Assembly: GCA_023897205.1 (NCBI GenBank)
Contig: JAHWDD010000001.1
Location: forward strand, 3,596,001 to 3,660,000
DNA from: Exophiala sp. HKRS030
Lineage: Eukaryota; Ascomycota; Eurotiomycetes; Chaetothyriales; Herpotrichiellaceae
Reading direction: 5' to 3'
Length of the DNA: 64,000 nt
Within the stretch, counting starts at the first letter, position 1. Each line of letters starts with the position of its first letter. Positions 12,215 to 23,199 of this stretch are shown here, piece by piece. The notes under the pieces were generated by a model that was given only the letters and a program-made list of their open reading frames with translations, did no database searches and was not told the DNA's origin. The position numbers and the translations under genes were made by a program.

Positions 12215-12948
12215 ATGAAATTCAGAATCAGAACCAGAGAGCTCGAGCTCTCGAAAGCCCTCGATGAAGTCTTTTTGCGACTCTTCCTCATGGCCATGCG
12301 ACTCTTCCAGGTCGTATGCAGCATTCCCATCATCGGGTTCGCAGCAGCTTTCATCAGCGCACTCTCCAGCGAAGACCAAAATGTGCCGTCAAAACTGTCC
12401 GCGGCTCTCGCGATCGCTTGCGTCTGCACCGTTTACACCGGGTTGACCCTCCTGCCCATCATCTTTGGAGGTCCTGTCTTCTTCACTGTGGCGGCTGTAT
12501 TTGACGGCCTGTTTGTGGCTGCTTGGAGCAGCTTGATAGGAGTTTGGGACAATGATGGGACGGCAACATGCCACGCTTTCATCAACAAGTACTTTGACTC
12601 GAGACCTCAAAAGTCATACTTCTCCACAGACTGCAAGCTGGTCAAGGCAATGTTTGCCTTTTTGATTATCAATTTGTGAGTGAAAATGCAGCACATTTAC
12701 TTAAAACCCTTGTATTTTCCCAGCTTGACTAATTCTCAATGTTTACCAGGGCTGCATTTACTGCATCGGCCGTCGTGGCATTTTGTCTCCGCCTGATCGA
12801 GCTGGAACATACCATGAGTTGGAGGAGTCTTCCATTATTCAACAAGCGGGACGAAAGGGAACGACATTGCGCTTGCTGTAATCACGACAAATACCATCCA
12901 TCGCCGCCAGCCAGTATCAGTCACGAGCCCCTGACTAGTTCTGTATGA
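12215..12948 (+). CDS. four-helix (MARVEL-like) membrane protein, 2 exons
   Basis: Exons 12215-12675 and 12750-12948 give 219 aa. The donor GTGAGT and acceptor CCAG join AATTT to G, restoring the last hydrophobic helix. Unspliced, the frame would hit TGA at 12677. The ATG has an A-rich Kozak context (CACCATGA). Four hydrophobic segments lie near residues 28-50, 61-83, 87-110 and 145-170, with a charged amphipathic N-terminus (TRELELSKALDE). A cytosolic tail follows with a cluster HCACCNHDKYH. The layout is like fungal MARVEL-domain proteins of the plasma membrane, but I see no diagnostic motif. The Cys/His cluster could be palmitoylated or bind metal (inference). Confidence 0.75.
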
Positions 12949-14015
12949 GTAAGAGGATACGGAATGTTTTGTTGTTTAATGATGGTCTGCCTATGAAGGT
13001 ATTCGGAGAGTCTACAAAATTGCGTGAGGCGAGGGATTTATGATTGATTACCATTGAAAAAGGACGGCTGAAGTTGACACGGGATGTTTCACCATGGACA
13101 GGAGGTTCACTTTGTCTTCCGAATTGGATTGGAGAGAACAAATGTATCATTAATGCTCTATACAAGAGACGGCGAGATTTACGGCCATAATGTATCAATA
13201 ATATAATCCTCACAAGTTGCACCTTTTATCCCCATACACTGCTCCAATCTCTCCATGCCCGGGATCCGACAAATAACACAAGACCCCAGGTATGATGTCT
13301 CAGAGTCAGTTCTGATGCAGGGATAGGTTACTTGAACACTGCTGATGTCTGGCTCGGCTTGGGGACGACGGGTGATGTTCGCGGGAGTAGAGCAGCGATG
13401 GGAAGGGCAATGGAACTACCTAGACGGTGAAGGAAATCAACCACAGGGATCAAGTTGTGATCACAAATTTCCCCGTGATTTCTGATCGCCTGACAATGGT
13501 GAGCTTGGGCGAACACAACTGGTGATGAGGGTTTTTGATTGTTGGATCATAAGACGGTGTCGGGTATCATAGCCGTGCACCGGAGTGTTTTCGTAGATGC
13601 AATTCCCCACACTTTTTAACTCCTCGACACAGCCAGCCTCGTAGATCAGGTTACTCTTCAACCAGTCGGCAACATTCCCCTGATGTGGTGTGACGGGGGG
13701 TTAATAAAGCCTGAATACTTTTTCGACACCGACAAATGTTCCGGGAACAGAAACCTTCATACGCTTTTGGACTTCCACCTGACCTTGGATGAGCAAGCCG
13801 AAGTCGGGTTTTGCACGTAACTCCTTTCGTAAGTTTGTGGAATGTTCGTATGTTGAGCAAGTCACTTTACACAACGGTACATATCCGGGTCTGACAACCC
13901 GTGACCATTGAATCTATATCGACATAAGTGGTGGTCGTCGTTCGTCTTATCGTGCACCAACACCCCGTTCAAACGTACACTATCCATCGATACAAAAGCT
14001 TCTGCAAATTGAACC
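12949..14015. other. intergenic, no supported gene
   Basis: About 1.1 kb between two plus-strand genes. It contains no supported coding frame and should hold the promoter of the gene at 14016. Confidence 0.5.
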
Positions 14016-14690
14016 ATGGCAGAAACCAATGATCAATACGACCTTTACAATCGACCTCCGACTCCTCCAGACTCCCCTCTGAGATGGAAGTTCACTCCCA
14101 AAGAGCTAGCCAGTCTCCGACACGTACCAACTCCCCCTGGTGTCGAACAGGTCGAAGCCGAGCCAGAACAAATGGGTGCCGGTGACACAAAAACCAACAA
14201 ACCACCCAAAGTCCCTTTCAAACCTCCAAACCTAGAGACGACGACCTTTCCTCCCGCGGCGGGAGGAGCAGAAAAGGTTGCGAGCAATCCGACATTTGTA
14301 CCCGAAGCACAGAGGAAGAGTAACAGATCAGACATGGCCGGTGCATTTGCGTCTCAGCCACAATGTTTGAACTCCTTGCCTGAGAACGCCGAAAGGGCCA
14401 TTTCGGCCACGGAACCCTACTTCCACAGACACGAAACCATCTACAAACGGGTATTCACAAACGGTGAACCGGTCGAGACCATTACTCAGACGTGCGAGAT
14501 TTCTGGCCTCGACCCGTCGGAGAGAGTGGTGGAGAATGCAGAAGAGGAAGAGGAGGAGAGCATGGAACAGCCGACGACGGACGAGATGGAAGAAGAATCT
14601 CTGTGCAGGGCGAAGAAGAATGCAAGGTTGAACAGCAAATGTTGCACCTGCGAGGACGAGGAGGAGGATCTCGGCGGAATATTCGTCTAA
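14016..14690 (+). CDS. acidic hypothetical protein, intrinsically disordered
   Basis: Single exon, 224 aa, start in a strong context (ACCATGG). No known domain is recognised. The first 110 residues are Pro-rich (PPTPPDSPLRWKFTPKELA, KVPFKPPNLETT). A central part contains HRHETIYKRVFTNGEPVET. The tail is strongly acidic (ENAEEEEEESMEQ, EDEEEDL) with a small Cys cluster CCTC near residue 210. Composition suggests a mostly disordered protein. Convergent with the minus-strand gene ending at 15264. Confidence 0.6.
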   Translation: MAETNDQYDLYNRPPTPPDSPLRWKFTPKELASLRHVPTPPGVEQVEAEPEQMGAGDTKTNKPPKVPFKPPNLETTTFPPAAGGAEKVASNPTFVPEAQRKSNRSDMAGAFASQPQCLNSLPENAERAISATEPYFHRHETIYKRVFTNGEPVETITQTCEISGLDPSERVVENAEEEEEESMEQPTTDEMEEESLCRAKKNARLNSKCCTCEDEEEDLGGIFV

Positions 14691-15263
14691 CACAAAGCGC
14701 AAGGACCAAATGTTTCGGGCCCAGCGTTGTTGTGTTTTTGCTGCCTTTTGCCTCTTGCATGGATGTATTATCTGGTATCAGGAATCTTTCTTTTAGGAGC
14801 ACGCACGAACTGCACCTACCAGGGGGGAAGCGGGGGGGGAGGGGGGTTGGCATAAAAATGTAGTTAAGAAATCCTCCTCGGTGTGAATACCTTTGACATA
14901 ATAAGACAATACCTCGCTGTGGGGGTATTCAGCGATGCCAGAACTGGCCGTGTTACTGTATTGAATATGCAAGAAATACCAAAGATCAAAGATGAAAACG
15001 CACGTGCGAGAAAATGGTATGAGTGTGAATGTTATCAATATTTTCATTGCGGATGACTAGACGCAAGGCATACACACATCTGGGTATCATTGACCAAAAC
15101 TGAACCACCCGTAGAACCACTGAGACGGTAGCAACAAACAGAATTTCCGAAAGCATTCGTCATTCATGTCCCAAGTTGCGTTGCACACAAAGAGCCAGCC
15201 CGCCAGACAACGCCTTGCTTTGGAACGACAAAAGAAAAAAGAAAAGAGGCCAAGAGGACTTCT
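14691..15263. other. convergent intergenic region
   Basis: This 573 nt separates two convergent genes and should contain both 3' ends. It includes a G-rich tract near 14822-14845. No gene seen. Confidence 0.5.
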
Positions 15264-16025
15264 TCAGGCGAACGCTTCGATGAGTAGGCTGTTGGCCTGA
15301 CTCGGCGTCATGACCTGAGGTTGCTGCGACCACAGCAAGAAGTCATCCTGCGTAGTGTACTTTGGCTGCGCGGTAGGGAGGATATCGATACCCTTGCGGT
15401 CAGAGTAGGAAGAAGAAGAGTCGACATGCGAATCGTCCTCTTCGCACGTCGAGTCGCTCCAGTTGTCCTCTTCGTCGTCGTCATCCTCTACTGTCGAATC
15501 GCTGTTGTATTCCCATTCGAGTTCGACGTCATCTTCGTCAATGCCGTCAAACAGAACCTCCTCGGCCTTGACAACCACGACGCCGTTGCGAGGAGTACTG
15601 TGAGAATGCGTCGAGGATTTGGAAGATCGGGACTTGGGCTGCGATTTTTGTACGTCTTCCACGTACTCGAATGAGACGTCATCCTTGTCGTCGTTGTCAA
15701 GAGACCACTCGTCTCCGGAATCGACCGTGGCTGCATCTGGTTCGCAGTCGTCATCGTCGTGGTTGATGGTGTCGATGATGTACTTTCGTGCATTGTCGAA
15801 TAATGAACAATGGCCGACCAGTTTGTGGAGTCTGGGCTCGGATTTGCGGGCCTCCTTTTCGATCTTGAACTTGGAAATGGTGCCGAGTTTGTATGCGTAA
15901 TATCGCATGTCTGAACCAAGAACTGGAGACGATGTGAAGGTTGTGGGAGAGTGGTGGTGGGATTTTGGTGCAACGGCAGCCTTGTTGGCGACCTGCCTGG
16001 AGTTGGAGCGAGATGACTTGTCCAT
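15264..16025 (-). CDS. acidic hypothetical protein
   Basis: Single exon, 253 aa from the ATG at 16025 (MDKSSRSNSR...). The frame extends upstream to a non-ATG codon and this is the first convincing ATG. A central ordered-looking segment, MRYYAYKLGTISKFKIEKEA followed by LHKLVGHCSLFDNARKYIID, spans about residues 40-95. It resembles a short fungal region of unknown function in which a His-containing LVGH step is recurrent, but I cannot name the family. The rest is Asp/Glu/Ser-rich (DDDDEEDNWSD), predicted disordered, ending with a hydrophobic NSLLIEAFA tail. No membrane or signal sequence. Confidence 0.6.
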   Translation of the reverse strand: MDKSSRSNSRQVANKAAVAPKSHHHSPTTFTSSPVLGSDMRYYAYKLGTISKFKIEKEARKSEPRLHKLVGHCSLFDNARKYIIDTINHDDDDCEPDAATVDSGDEWSLDNDDKDDVSFEYVEDVQKSQPKSRSSKSSTHSHSTPRNGVVVVKAEEVLFDGIDEDDVELEWEYNSDSTVEDDDDEEDNWSDSTCEEDDSHVDSSSSYSDRKGIDILPTAQPKYTTQDDFLLWSQQPQVMTPSQANSLLIEAFA

Positions 16026-19000
16026 TGCGGAGAGAATAGAGAGAATATCAAATATGCGAGGGCAAAGAGCCAATTTGTTGGAGAAGGCCCAAAAATGTGA
16101 TTCTGATCAGATAGTTCTGGTATGTGTGTGCTTTTCCGAGCTGTTGTATCTTTTCTCACGAACCTGGGGGGGGATCTCGAGTGTTGAAGTATCCTTGTGC
16201 CAATGACACTAATCTCCCTTCCCGTAGCACAATTGTAGTATAAAGAATTGTTCACAATGTTCAAAATCGTATGACTTTCCCAGTTCGGAGCTTGCGAATA
16301 GGTTGTAGCACGATAGCGGGGCCAAAGTCAGGCCAGACCTCCCCCCGCTGGATCGGTTGCTAAGTCATCCAAGGGTGCGAGGTCTGAAGCCACAGTCGCA
16401 AGGACCCTTGCATCAGTCCACGTGTTCTCGAAAGGGAAAGGAAGGCTTTGGGGGTTGGAAGATGGAAGGGAAATCGAAAAAAGGTGGTGAGACCGAGTGG
16501 TGGTGTGATACCAGTCCAGACCTCCCGTATTGGCGGATACCGCCTAAAACGGTAGCGTACCGCGGCCAGACCGTACCATTTTTCCCCCAGAGGGTGATCA
16601 AGTGCGACAGGTGTAAAAGGCAGAATACGAGCGTATTCTACGCATCGGGTGCACTCGTTGCTCCGTACTCCGTAAGCATTTTCTCGTCTGTATCTCGGAG
16701 TCTTCGGTCTCTCGAGTCTCAATCAAAGCTTGGGTTCGGAAAGTCGCACCACAATCGCATTCGGAGAGTATGGCCTGAGTATGAGCCAGTGATACATGGC
16801 AAGCTTGAGTCTTTGGGACATTGCGAAGAGAGATTGTCTCCATGCTGGCCTCATAGCCGTCTGTAGGGAGCGAGGTACTCGGCGCATTTTGTATGGTGTT
16901 TTATGGTGTTCTCTGCAGTGATTCGCCTCGAACTTGGCGCTTGTGTGGTGAGTTGGGTCGAAGTAAGTATTTATGATATTTGAGATGTTGAGATAAACGA
17001 GTTCGTCGAGGGAGTCTTTGAATTTGACAAAGCTGTAATGGGCTGGAATGATAGAATCTGCTGTGTTGAATTTAAAGGTGAGGAATGGAATTCCATGTCC
17101 TTGATATACCGCAAGATTTCATGGCTAGATATCGGGACCCAGATGTCACACAAGAGGTCGGTCGAAAGGGCTCACAAGTCAGGGTCCCATTGTGGCCATA
17201 AGGAAATCCTCGCACAGCACACCACCTCAAAACAAACTCTCAACAAGCCGATGATTGCATCTCGAAGCATGTTCCCGTCGGTCTGGATGCTGGTCATCGA
17301 AGTTTAATATGGCGCATCTATGATGGGACTTTTGACTTCTCACTCACATACCCATTGTTACCCATCAGTCTGTGCTCTTGATGGGGTGCATCCATGGGTC
17401 AAGATTGCCGACCAATTCACCGCTGCTGGATACCACTCACTTTTGGGTCCAGATACAGCGCCACTGACCCACGGCTCTGCGTTTATCTGGCTTCACCTGC
17501 CGGCCTTGACTTGTGATAGCTGGAAAGCTTCTCGTCTCCCCGCTTCGTAGTCAGCCTCGACAGGGGAAGGGGGGGACAAAACTTTCGGCATGAGCCATGT
17601 GCTGTCGACTGTCGACGTGGCCTAGGTTCACCAGGCCAGAAACAGGTGACACTGATATCAGGCTACGGGCGCTCTCCTAGTCCTGTATCCTCAGTTGAGT
17701 TACAGGCTACCGTGGGCTAAACAGGGGCGTCTAAACTCAACTAGTGGCCATGGTCGTCGCCGTTGGGCACACAAAGGATAAGGTAAGGCCCCCTCTTTCT
17801 TCTGAATAGCAGGTTCAGATCAATGCTTGAGCCTTTAGTGGGCTTGATTACGCATACTAGGTGCATATGATTGTAGGTATTCTCCATGATCACCATCTCA
17901 GCAGACAGTGTCTCCAGAGAGCAGGTGACTTTGCTACAGTGACAACGTATTATTGGACAGGGCTACAGGGAGCCATGATGCTACGGTACTACCACGCAAG
18001 GCTGACCACCCAATGTGTTAGCTCGACTACCAGTACACTGCCAACACAAGAGGCTCCAAACTGCTGGTCATCCAGACAAGGCTGTCGATGTGTGAGCTTG
18101 GCCCCCGAGGCGAATATGGGCAGGTAAGGCTGTGTGTGGCACGGGAGTAGAACCAGGCTAGTACCCAAGACTCTGGCCGAGAACAAGCCGCCAGGACCCG
18201 GCCAGGGCAAGATTGTGCTGTTGATAGCATCCCTCGGTACGCACTGGTTTGGACTTGGCGCTCGTTGTACAGTATGTCAAGTTCTTTGGCTTGTCGTTGG
18301 TCCACAGGCGACAGGCGACAGGTATAGTCAGGTGCTTGTGGATTGTGCAGGATTCATCGCCGATATGCTGCAATCTTCGGACTTGGATTCGACCTGCATT
18401 ATTGACGATCGCTCGGGACTGGGATCTCGATCTTTTGGTCTCCGTACTCCAAAAAGTCAAAAGTCAAGAGCCTGGGTGAACCGTGAGGTGCATCAGATGG
18501 TAAAGAGTGACAATGGCGTACGGAAAGACTGGCAATGAAACGGAGAGGGCAGACCACTGATGACGCCTATTGGCTTACGACGGCTGGCATACAGCCCCTC
18601 CCCCAGTGTTCACGAGAGGACGCCGTGACTTCCCACAGCGAGTGGCGTGGGTGTTGAATGAATCAAAACAGCTCAGGTGTGGATTTCGAAATTAGAGCTA
18701 CCAGGACATCATATCCGGGGGTTGTTGGGCTCAAAGTGGATACCAAGAGGTACAGTGTGTCAGGCCACGAGGTGGTGCGACATGTCAAGTCATGACGCCT
18801 AGTCTCGCCGAACACGCTGGCTGACCATTCCCCCTTCATGCTATTGTTCCTTTTCCACAATGTACCCTGTTCATTATTGTTTCTTCCCTTTTTTGAATGA
18901 TTGTTATATTGCGGAGGCAAATGAATCAAGTAAGGTGCTACCGAAACATGCGCTGAAATCTGGACCATCCAAGAGGCAAAAAGGCTCTACGTTGTTGTGC

Positions 19001-19157
19001 GTTCTTTCTATCTAAGGGGAGGCAACTCTTTGGTTTTCGGCTGACCCGGTTAATAAATAGTCTACACGGTGCCTCTCTCTCTTACCCACCCACACACATA
19101 CATACATACACCTACACCGCTCCGATACACAAAAAAATCACCACGACTGCGACCACC
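16026..19157. other. long divergent intergenic region (3.1 kb)
   Basis: Separates the divergent genes at 16025 (minus) and 19158 (plus). A 169-codon plus-strand frame at 16357-16866 begins with TTG and has no motif, so it is not called. A TCCGTACTCCGTA element lies at 16661-16675. A CT- and CA/TA-rich leader (about 19070-19125) sits just upstream of the 19158 gene. I see no gene. Confidence 0.5.
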
Positions 19158-20489
19158 ATGGCACAGACCATGAGATTCACCAGCAGTCAGCCTGCCTCAC
19201 TGGCAGAAGTGTGCAAGTTGGCATGGCATACATTTTATGGCATGCAGAAAGTATCAGAGGATTTTGAGAACCTCCGTTTCGAGGTCTGGACCATCGCAAT
19301 CAGCCTGGACTCGTTACACAGCGTCGGCACCACATCGACTCTCATCGACCGTCAGCCAGATAGAGCCCGCTGGGCATTGACATTTACCAAGATCCTGACC
19401 TCTCTCGGGTCGGCCTTACGACCACTTCACAACCTCGTCAGACTCTACCTGTCCAGTTCGACCAAGGAACGGGCCATCGTGAAGAACTGGCTCACGCACC
19501 CGGAGTGCACGTACGAAGGCGCCACGATCCAAGACTTTCGGAGGAAGTTGTCCATGTTGGTCGAGAGCCTGAACGTGTTCCTCTCGTGCCTCACGCACGC
19601 CGAGCTGGCCAGGGCCAAGGACGTCTCCGAGACCGAAGAATGGCGAGTCTTGTCCGAGGTCACCAAGAACGTACTTCACAAATGGGATTCAGACGTCGCC
19701 ACGGGCATTCGACGACCTACGGACAAGATGGTCCAGCCCATCGAACCGCCGGGGTACGTCAGCGAGGACGTCCGCAGCTACATCACGCCGCTGCTCAACA
19801 GCAGCGGATCTCCAGGGCTGGGCGTGCAGGTGATGGTCCCGGAACCCCCGCGGTCTCCCCTGCCACCGCGCCCGCAGAGGCTCGATCGAAACAACACCCA
19901 ACACCCGAGCGGCGTGGTGAATCTGGACGACATTGAGCACGGGTTCCGAAGCCACATGCACGCCATGCGCCGGATCCGCGAGCAGCTCCGCCAGCAGAAG
20001 ATGAACAACCACCACCTCACGGACCAGAGCTCCAAGCACTTTCCCGAACTCAACAGAGCAGGAGGGTTGGCCGTCCCCTTGACGCCGACCACGCCGACGC
20101 TGCAACGCAAGGCCACCGACTCTTCCCAGGCTGACAGTTCGGTGGACTACGCCGACGCGTCGAGCACCGCTTCGAGTTCCCTCCAGAGTTCAGAGACCGG
20201 CAGCGTCGTCTCCAACTACCGCGGCAACGCCGACGAGGACGTCAAGCCGGACCTCATCGGAGCCGCGATCGCACAACAACACCAGCAGCAGCAGCAGCAA
20301 CGATCGCCCGAACGGCATGAACGAAAAAGGAGACGACAAGCCCAGTACCGATTCAAGACCGGCCTGGAGGATTCCCAGTCAGGAGGTTCGGGTGACGATT
20401 CGGCCTCCGAAGAGGTTCCTGGCGCGAGGTCGAGGTCCAAATCTGCCTTGGAACAATTGTTGACTACGGCATTGTTCTTTGACCAATAG
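19158..20489 (+). CDS. fungal hypothetical protein with helical N-terminal domain
   Basis: Single exon, 443 aa, ATG in the context ACCACCATGG. Residues 1-190 look globular and helical (LAEVCKLAWHTFYGMQKVSE, WALTFTKILTSLGSALRPL, FRRKLSMLVESLNVFLSCL). This layout resembles the all-helical N-terminal domain found in many fungal proteins linked to heterokaryon-incompatibility-type or signalling proteins, but no diagnostic motif is present, so function is not assigned. The rest is disordered: Pro-rich (PPRSPLPPRPQR), a Ser-rich segment, a glutamine run from a CAG repeat (20280-20300), and a basic patch (RHERKRRRQAQYR) that could be a nuclear localisation signal (inference). Confidence 0.7.
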   Translation: MAQTMRFTSSQPASLAEVCKLAWHTFYGMQKVSEDFENLRFEVWTIAISLDSLHSVGTTSTLIDRQPDRARWALTFTKILTSLGSALRPLHNLVRLYLSSSTKERAIVKNWLTHPECTYEGATIQDFRRKLSMLVESLNVFLSCLTHAELARAKDVSETEEWRVLSEVTKNVLHKWDSDVATGIRRPTDKMVQPIEPPGYVSEDVRSYITPLLNSSGSPGLGVQVMVPEPPRSPLPPRPQRLDRNNTQHPSGVVNLDDIEHGFRSHMHAMRRIREQLRQQKMNNHHLTDQSSKHFPELNRAGGLAVPLTPTTPTLQRKATDSSQADSSVDYADASSTASSSLQSSETGSVVSNYRGNADEDVKPDLIGAAIAQQHQQQQQQRSPERHERKRRRQAQYRFKTGLEDSQSGGSGDDSASEEVPGARSRSKSALEQLLTTALFFDQ

Positions 20490-22492
20490 ACCGGGCAAAT
20501 TTGGACAAGCCAAACCCTGCATTATTACTACGTCGATCGTATATCATGGTACCAGATGACGATTATGATGATTTTGTGATGACTTTGGAAACTGTCATGG
20601 GGGCACTTGCATCTTACACAACGGCGTTTATTTAATTTGGATCATGCATGCCTTACTTAACTGCCTATCTTAACGAATGAAAGGGGGTGTTTTATCACGA
20701 TGCATTGGGACACTGGAGTTTTAAGGGAATGGTTTTGGATTTTGGGGGCATTTTTTTCAAAGAAACAAAAGTCCCCCACAAATACCCTCAGAACCATATA
20801 CACGAACAATGGGGGAGGACAGGACATGGTTTTTGTGCGTATGTACGTGTGTGAGAGTGTGAGAGACTACTACGAGTCACAGTAACTCACTCGAAAAATT
20901 TATAAAGGAGATTAATTTTTCACCTGGGCGTAATCGATTCCGGTCTTCCTTTATCCAAGATATTGTCCCTTGTCAAACTACTTACCAATGTACTGGGAAG
21001 GTAGAGAAGGACAGGGAGGGAAAAGGGGGGGAGGGGGTTGAGGTTGATCAAAGCGAGACATGCTCACAATGTCATTCCTTGGATGTATACGCTACACAAG
21101 TTGTCCTCTCGGTAGGTACTTGTCTCGTTTGTGGCCTGATAGTTGAACCTCTCCTCATCTGGTCCCCCCTCCCTCTCCCATCTTCCAAGGACGGATGGAC
21201 ATTGGACGGAGTAGATAACTCCGTTACCAACTTATCTCTCTAAACCCCCTCTGTACTGTACAGCCTAGGGGTTCTCGCCTGTCAGGAGACCAAAAACGAA
21301 GAGTCATGACACGCAAAGAGATCCGAGGTTGGCACGACCGGGGTTACGTTCCAATCCAATCCGAGTAGCACGCGTAACCTCGTGTAGACAAACTGATCCT
21401 ATCGTAGGTAGGTAAGGCACCGGCGTGAAACATGGATCATCATCTGTCAGTGGTCCAGAGTGGAAACCAAGGCTCTTGGAAATGCTGCGGTTTGGTGTTG
21501 CCATCTTTCTTGTACTACAAGGTACATATCATGATGAACAGCTGATTTCCAAAGGAGTAGGTGCTACTCCCTTCCCAGTGAGACGGCCCGGGGGAGGAGC
21601 TTCTGCATGCACTTACTTCCTACCTAGGTACGTACTGTTACACGGCCAAAGAAAAAAACACTGCCCCGTCCGTCGATGACGAAGAATTGGTTTAACCAGA
21701 TGCTTCATCCTTTTTGCCATACGAATAGTCTTGTTGAGATGGAGACCTGTTTGAAATGATCACATCATTACAGAGTAAAGTGTGTGGGAGTGTGTATGCG
21801 CGGGTGTCTGGATTCTGTCGTGCCTTGCTCTGTGATCATATCAAATCAGACCACACCACATCGGTGAGGATCCATCGATGACAATTAGACAGACAAGACA
21901 ACCAACCCAAATGAGGTAATTATTTTGCTTCTCCAGGTCTGTATATGTATTAATATCAATTCGTGTTTCCATCCCCAGTACCTCTTCTGATGATTAGACC
22001 CGTTGTGAAGCGTGAGTGCCGATTATGAAAAGGGGACAGGAGGAGGTCTGGGTCCAGGGTAGGGAATCATCTTTCATATCTTTTGATTCATCGAAAGGCA
22101 GGAAAACTCGCATTCACTCGCTTGCCGGAAGATTCATGAGAAAAATGTTCTCCCAAGATAATTAGAACCAGTTACGATACACCCTGATACGCCTCGAAAC
22201 GCCTTTTCTTCCCCCGAAACCGCCCAAACCGTTACGCGGTCGTTGCCCAGCCTCTTGACAAGTTATCGTGTCAAGGTGTGGGACATGTTTGTGCGGACGG
22301 TCCCGTCCTCATATACCAAGCTCGCAACTTTCGTCGTCGCTGTCGATGTAGCAATGCTCGAGTTTCTGGATCGTATCGACATCTAGAAAGACGAAAGACA
22401 AGCAAAAAGTTTGGTCAACACACGAACATGCCCACACATGACACGATAGCTAGAGCGAGGCTGTGCTGGGTGCAATAGTTCCAACTCAAGAA
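20490..22492. other. intergenic, no supported gene
   Basis: A 2.0 kb convergent spacer. It carries a G-rich tract (21020-21040), TGTACTGTACAG near 21251 and TACCTAGGTACGTA at 21621-21634. No coding frame is supported. Confidence 0.5.
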
Positions 22493-22885
22493 CTAAGCTT
22501 GGGCAGGCTCAGACTCACCCTTCCTCACGTGCTGCCAGTCCTCCCACATGGGTTCAAACTTGTCGAACCAACTGCTTCCGTAGTTGTGCATTTCAGGTCG
22601 CGATTGACGTTGTTCGGGTTGTTGTGGTTGGGTTTGTGGCGAAGAAGAAGAGTCGTGGAATTTCCGACTTTCAAACTCTTCTCGTTGAGAATTCAGGTTC
22701 TCGAACCATGAATCGCCGTAGCAGTGCATGATACTCTGTGCCACTGGCTTCTTTTCTACCCGGGATTCTCTGCGTTCGATGTACTCGACGGCCAGCTTGT
22801 TGAGATTCTCGAACCAGCTGTCGCCGTGGTTGTGCATTGTTGATTCAGACATGACGGTTGTGCGCTTTGTCGTTGGTGACGCCAT
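22493..22885 (-). CDS. small protein of repeated YGDSWF motifs
   Basis: ATG at 22885 gives 130 aa. Three copies of one motif are visible: MHNHGDSWFENL (residue 17), MHCYGDSWFENL (residue 53) and MHNYGSSWFDKF (residue 99). Each is followed by a charged helix such as AVEYIERRE. The linkers are Gln/Ser/Pro-rich. I know no named family with this repeat. A fourth, more diverged copy (PYGEAHFRFW then LAKEYMKRLEEH) lies upstream in another frame (23118-23047). The annotated start may therefore be internal, and the real gene may have further 5' exons. A phase-preserving splice into RTTVMSEST is possible but its signals are weak. Confidence 0.55.
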   Translation of the reverse strand: MASPTTKRTTVMSESTMHNHGDSWFENLNKLAVEYIERRESRVEKKPVAQSIMHCYGDSWFENLNSQREEFESRKFHDSSSSPQTQPQQPEQRQSRPEMHNYGSSWFDKFEPMWEDWQHVRKGESEPAQA

Positions 22886-22959
22886 TGGGTTTGGTGGGTA
22901 GGTGTGTGTGAGGTATAGTGAGATTGATTATTGGTGGATTGCTTGTGTGTACGGACAGA

Positions 22960-23170
22960 TGAGATAGATTGTTGCTCTTGTTGCTTTGCTGATACTTGTT
23001 GTTGATGTTGAGGATGATGATGATGATGGGAGGGAAGAGGTCCAGATGAATGTTCCTCAAGGCGCTTCATATACTCTTTGGCAAGCCCCGTCCAAAAACG
23101 GAAATGGGCTTCGCCATACGGAGAGCACGATAAGGCTGACCAGTCATCTGCTCGGGCTGCTGCATGTCTC
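22960..23170 (-). CDS. possible upstream exon with a fourth YGDSWF-type repeat
   Basis: The minus-strand frame reads CSPYGEAHFRFWTGL then AKEYMKRLEEHSSG. It matches the repeat unit of the neighbouring gene at G, F, L, A, E, Y, R and E in register. It is followed by a His/Gln-rich stretch. An in-frame TGA lies upstream near the GTGAGT at about 23202, and an ATGCAG acceptor (about 23160) could start the exon. No ATG is found in frame. It is either a 5' exon of the 22493-22885 gene or a decayed tandem paralogue. Confidence 0.3.
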
Positions 23171-23199
23171 AATGTTGCAGTAAGAGGTAAATTGTGTAC

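Noticed and set aside
16357..16866. 169-codon plus-strand frame in the long divergent spacer
   Set aside because: Starts with TTG, has no motif, and an overlapping minus-strand frame is equally open.
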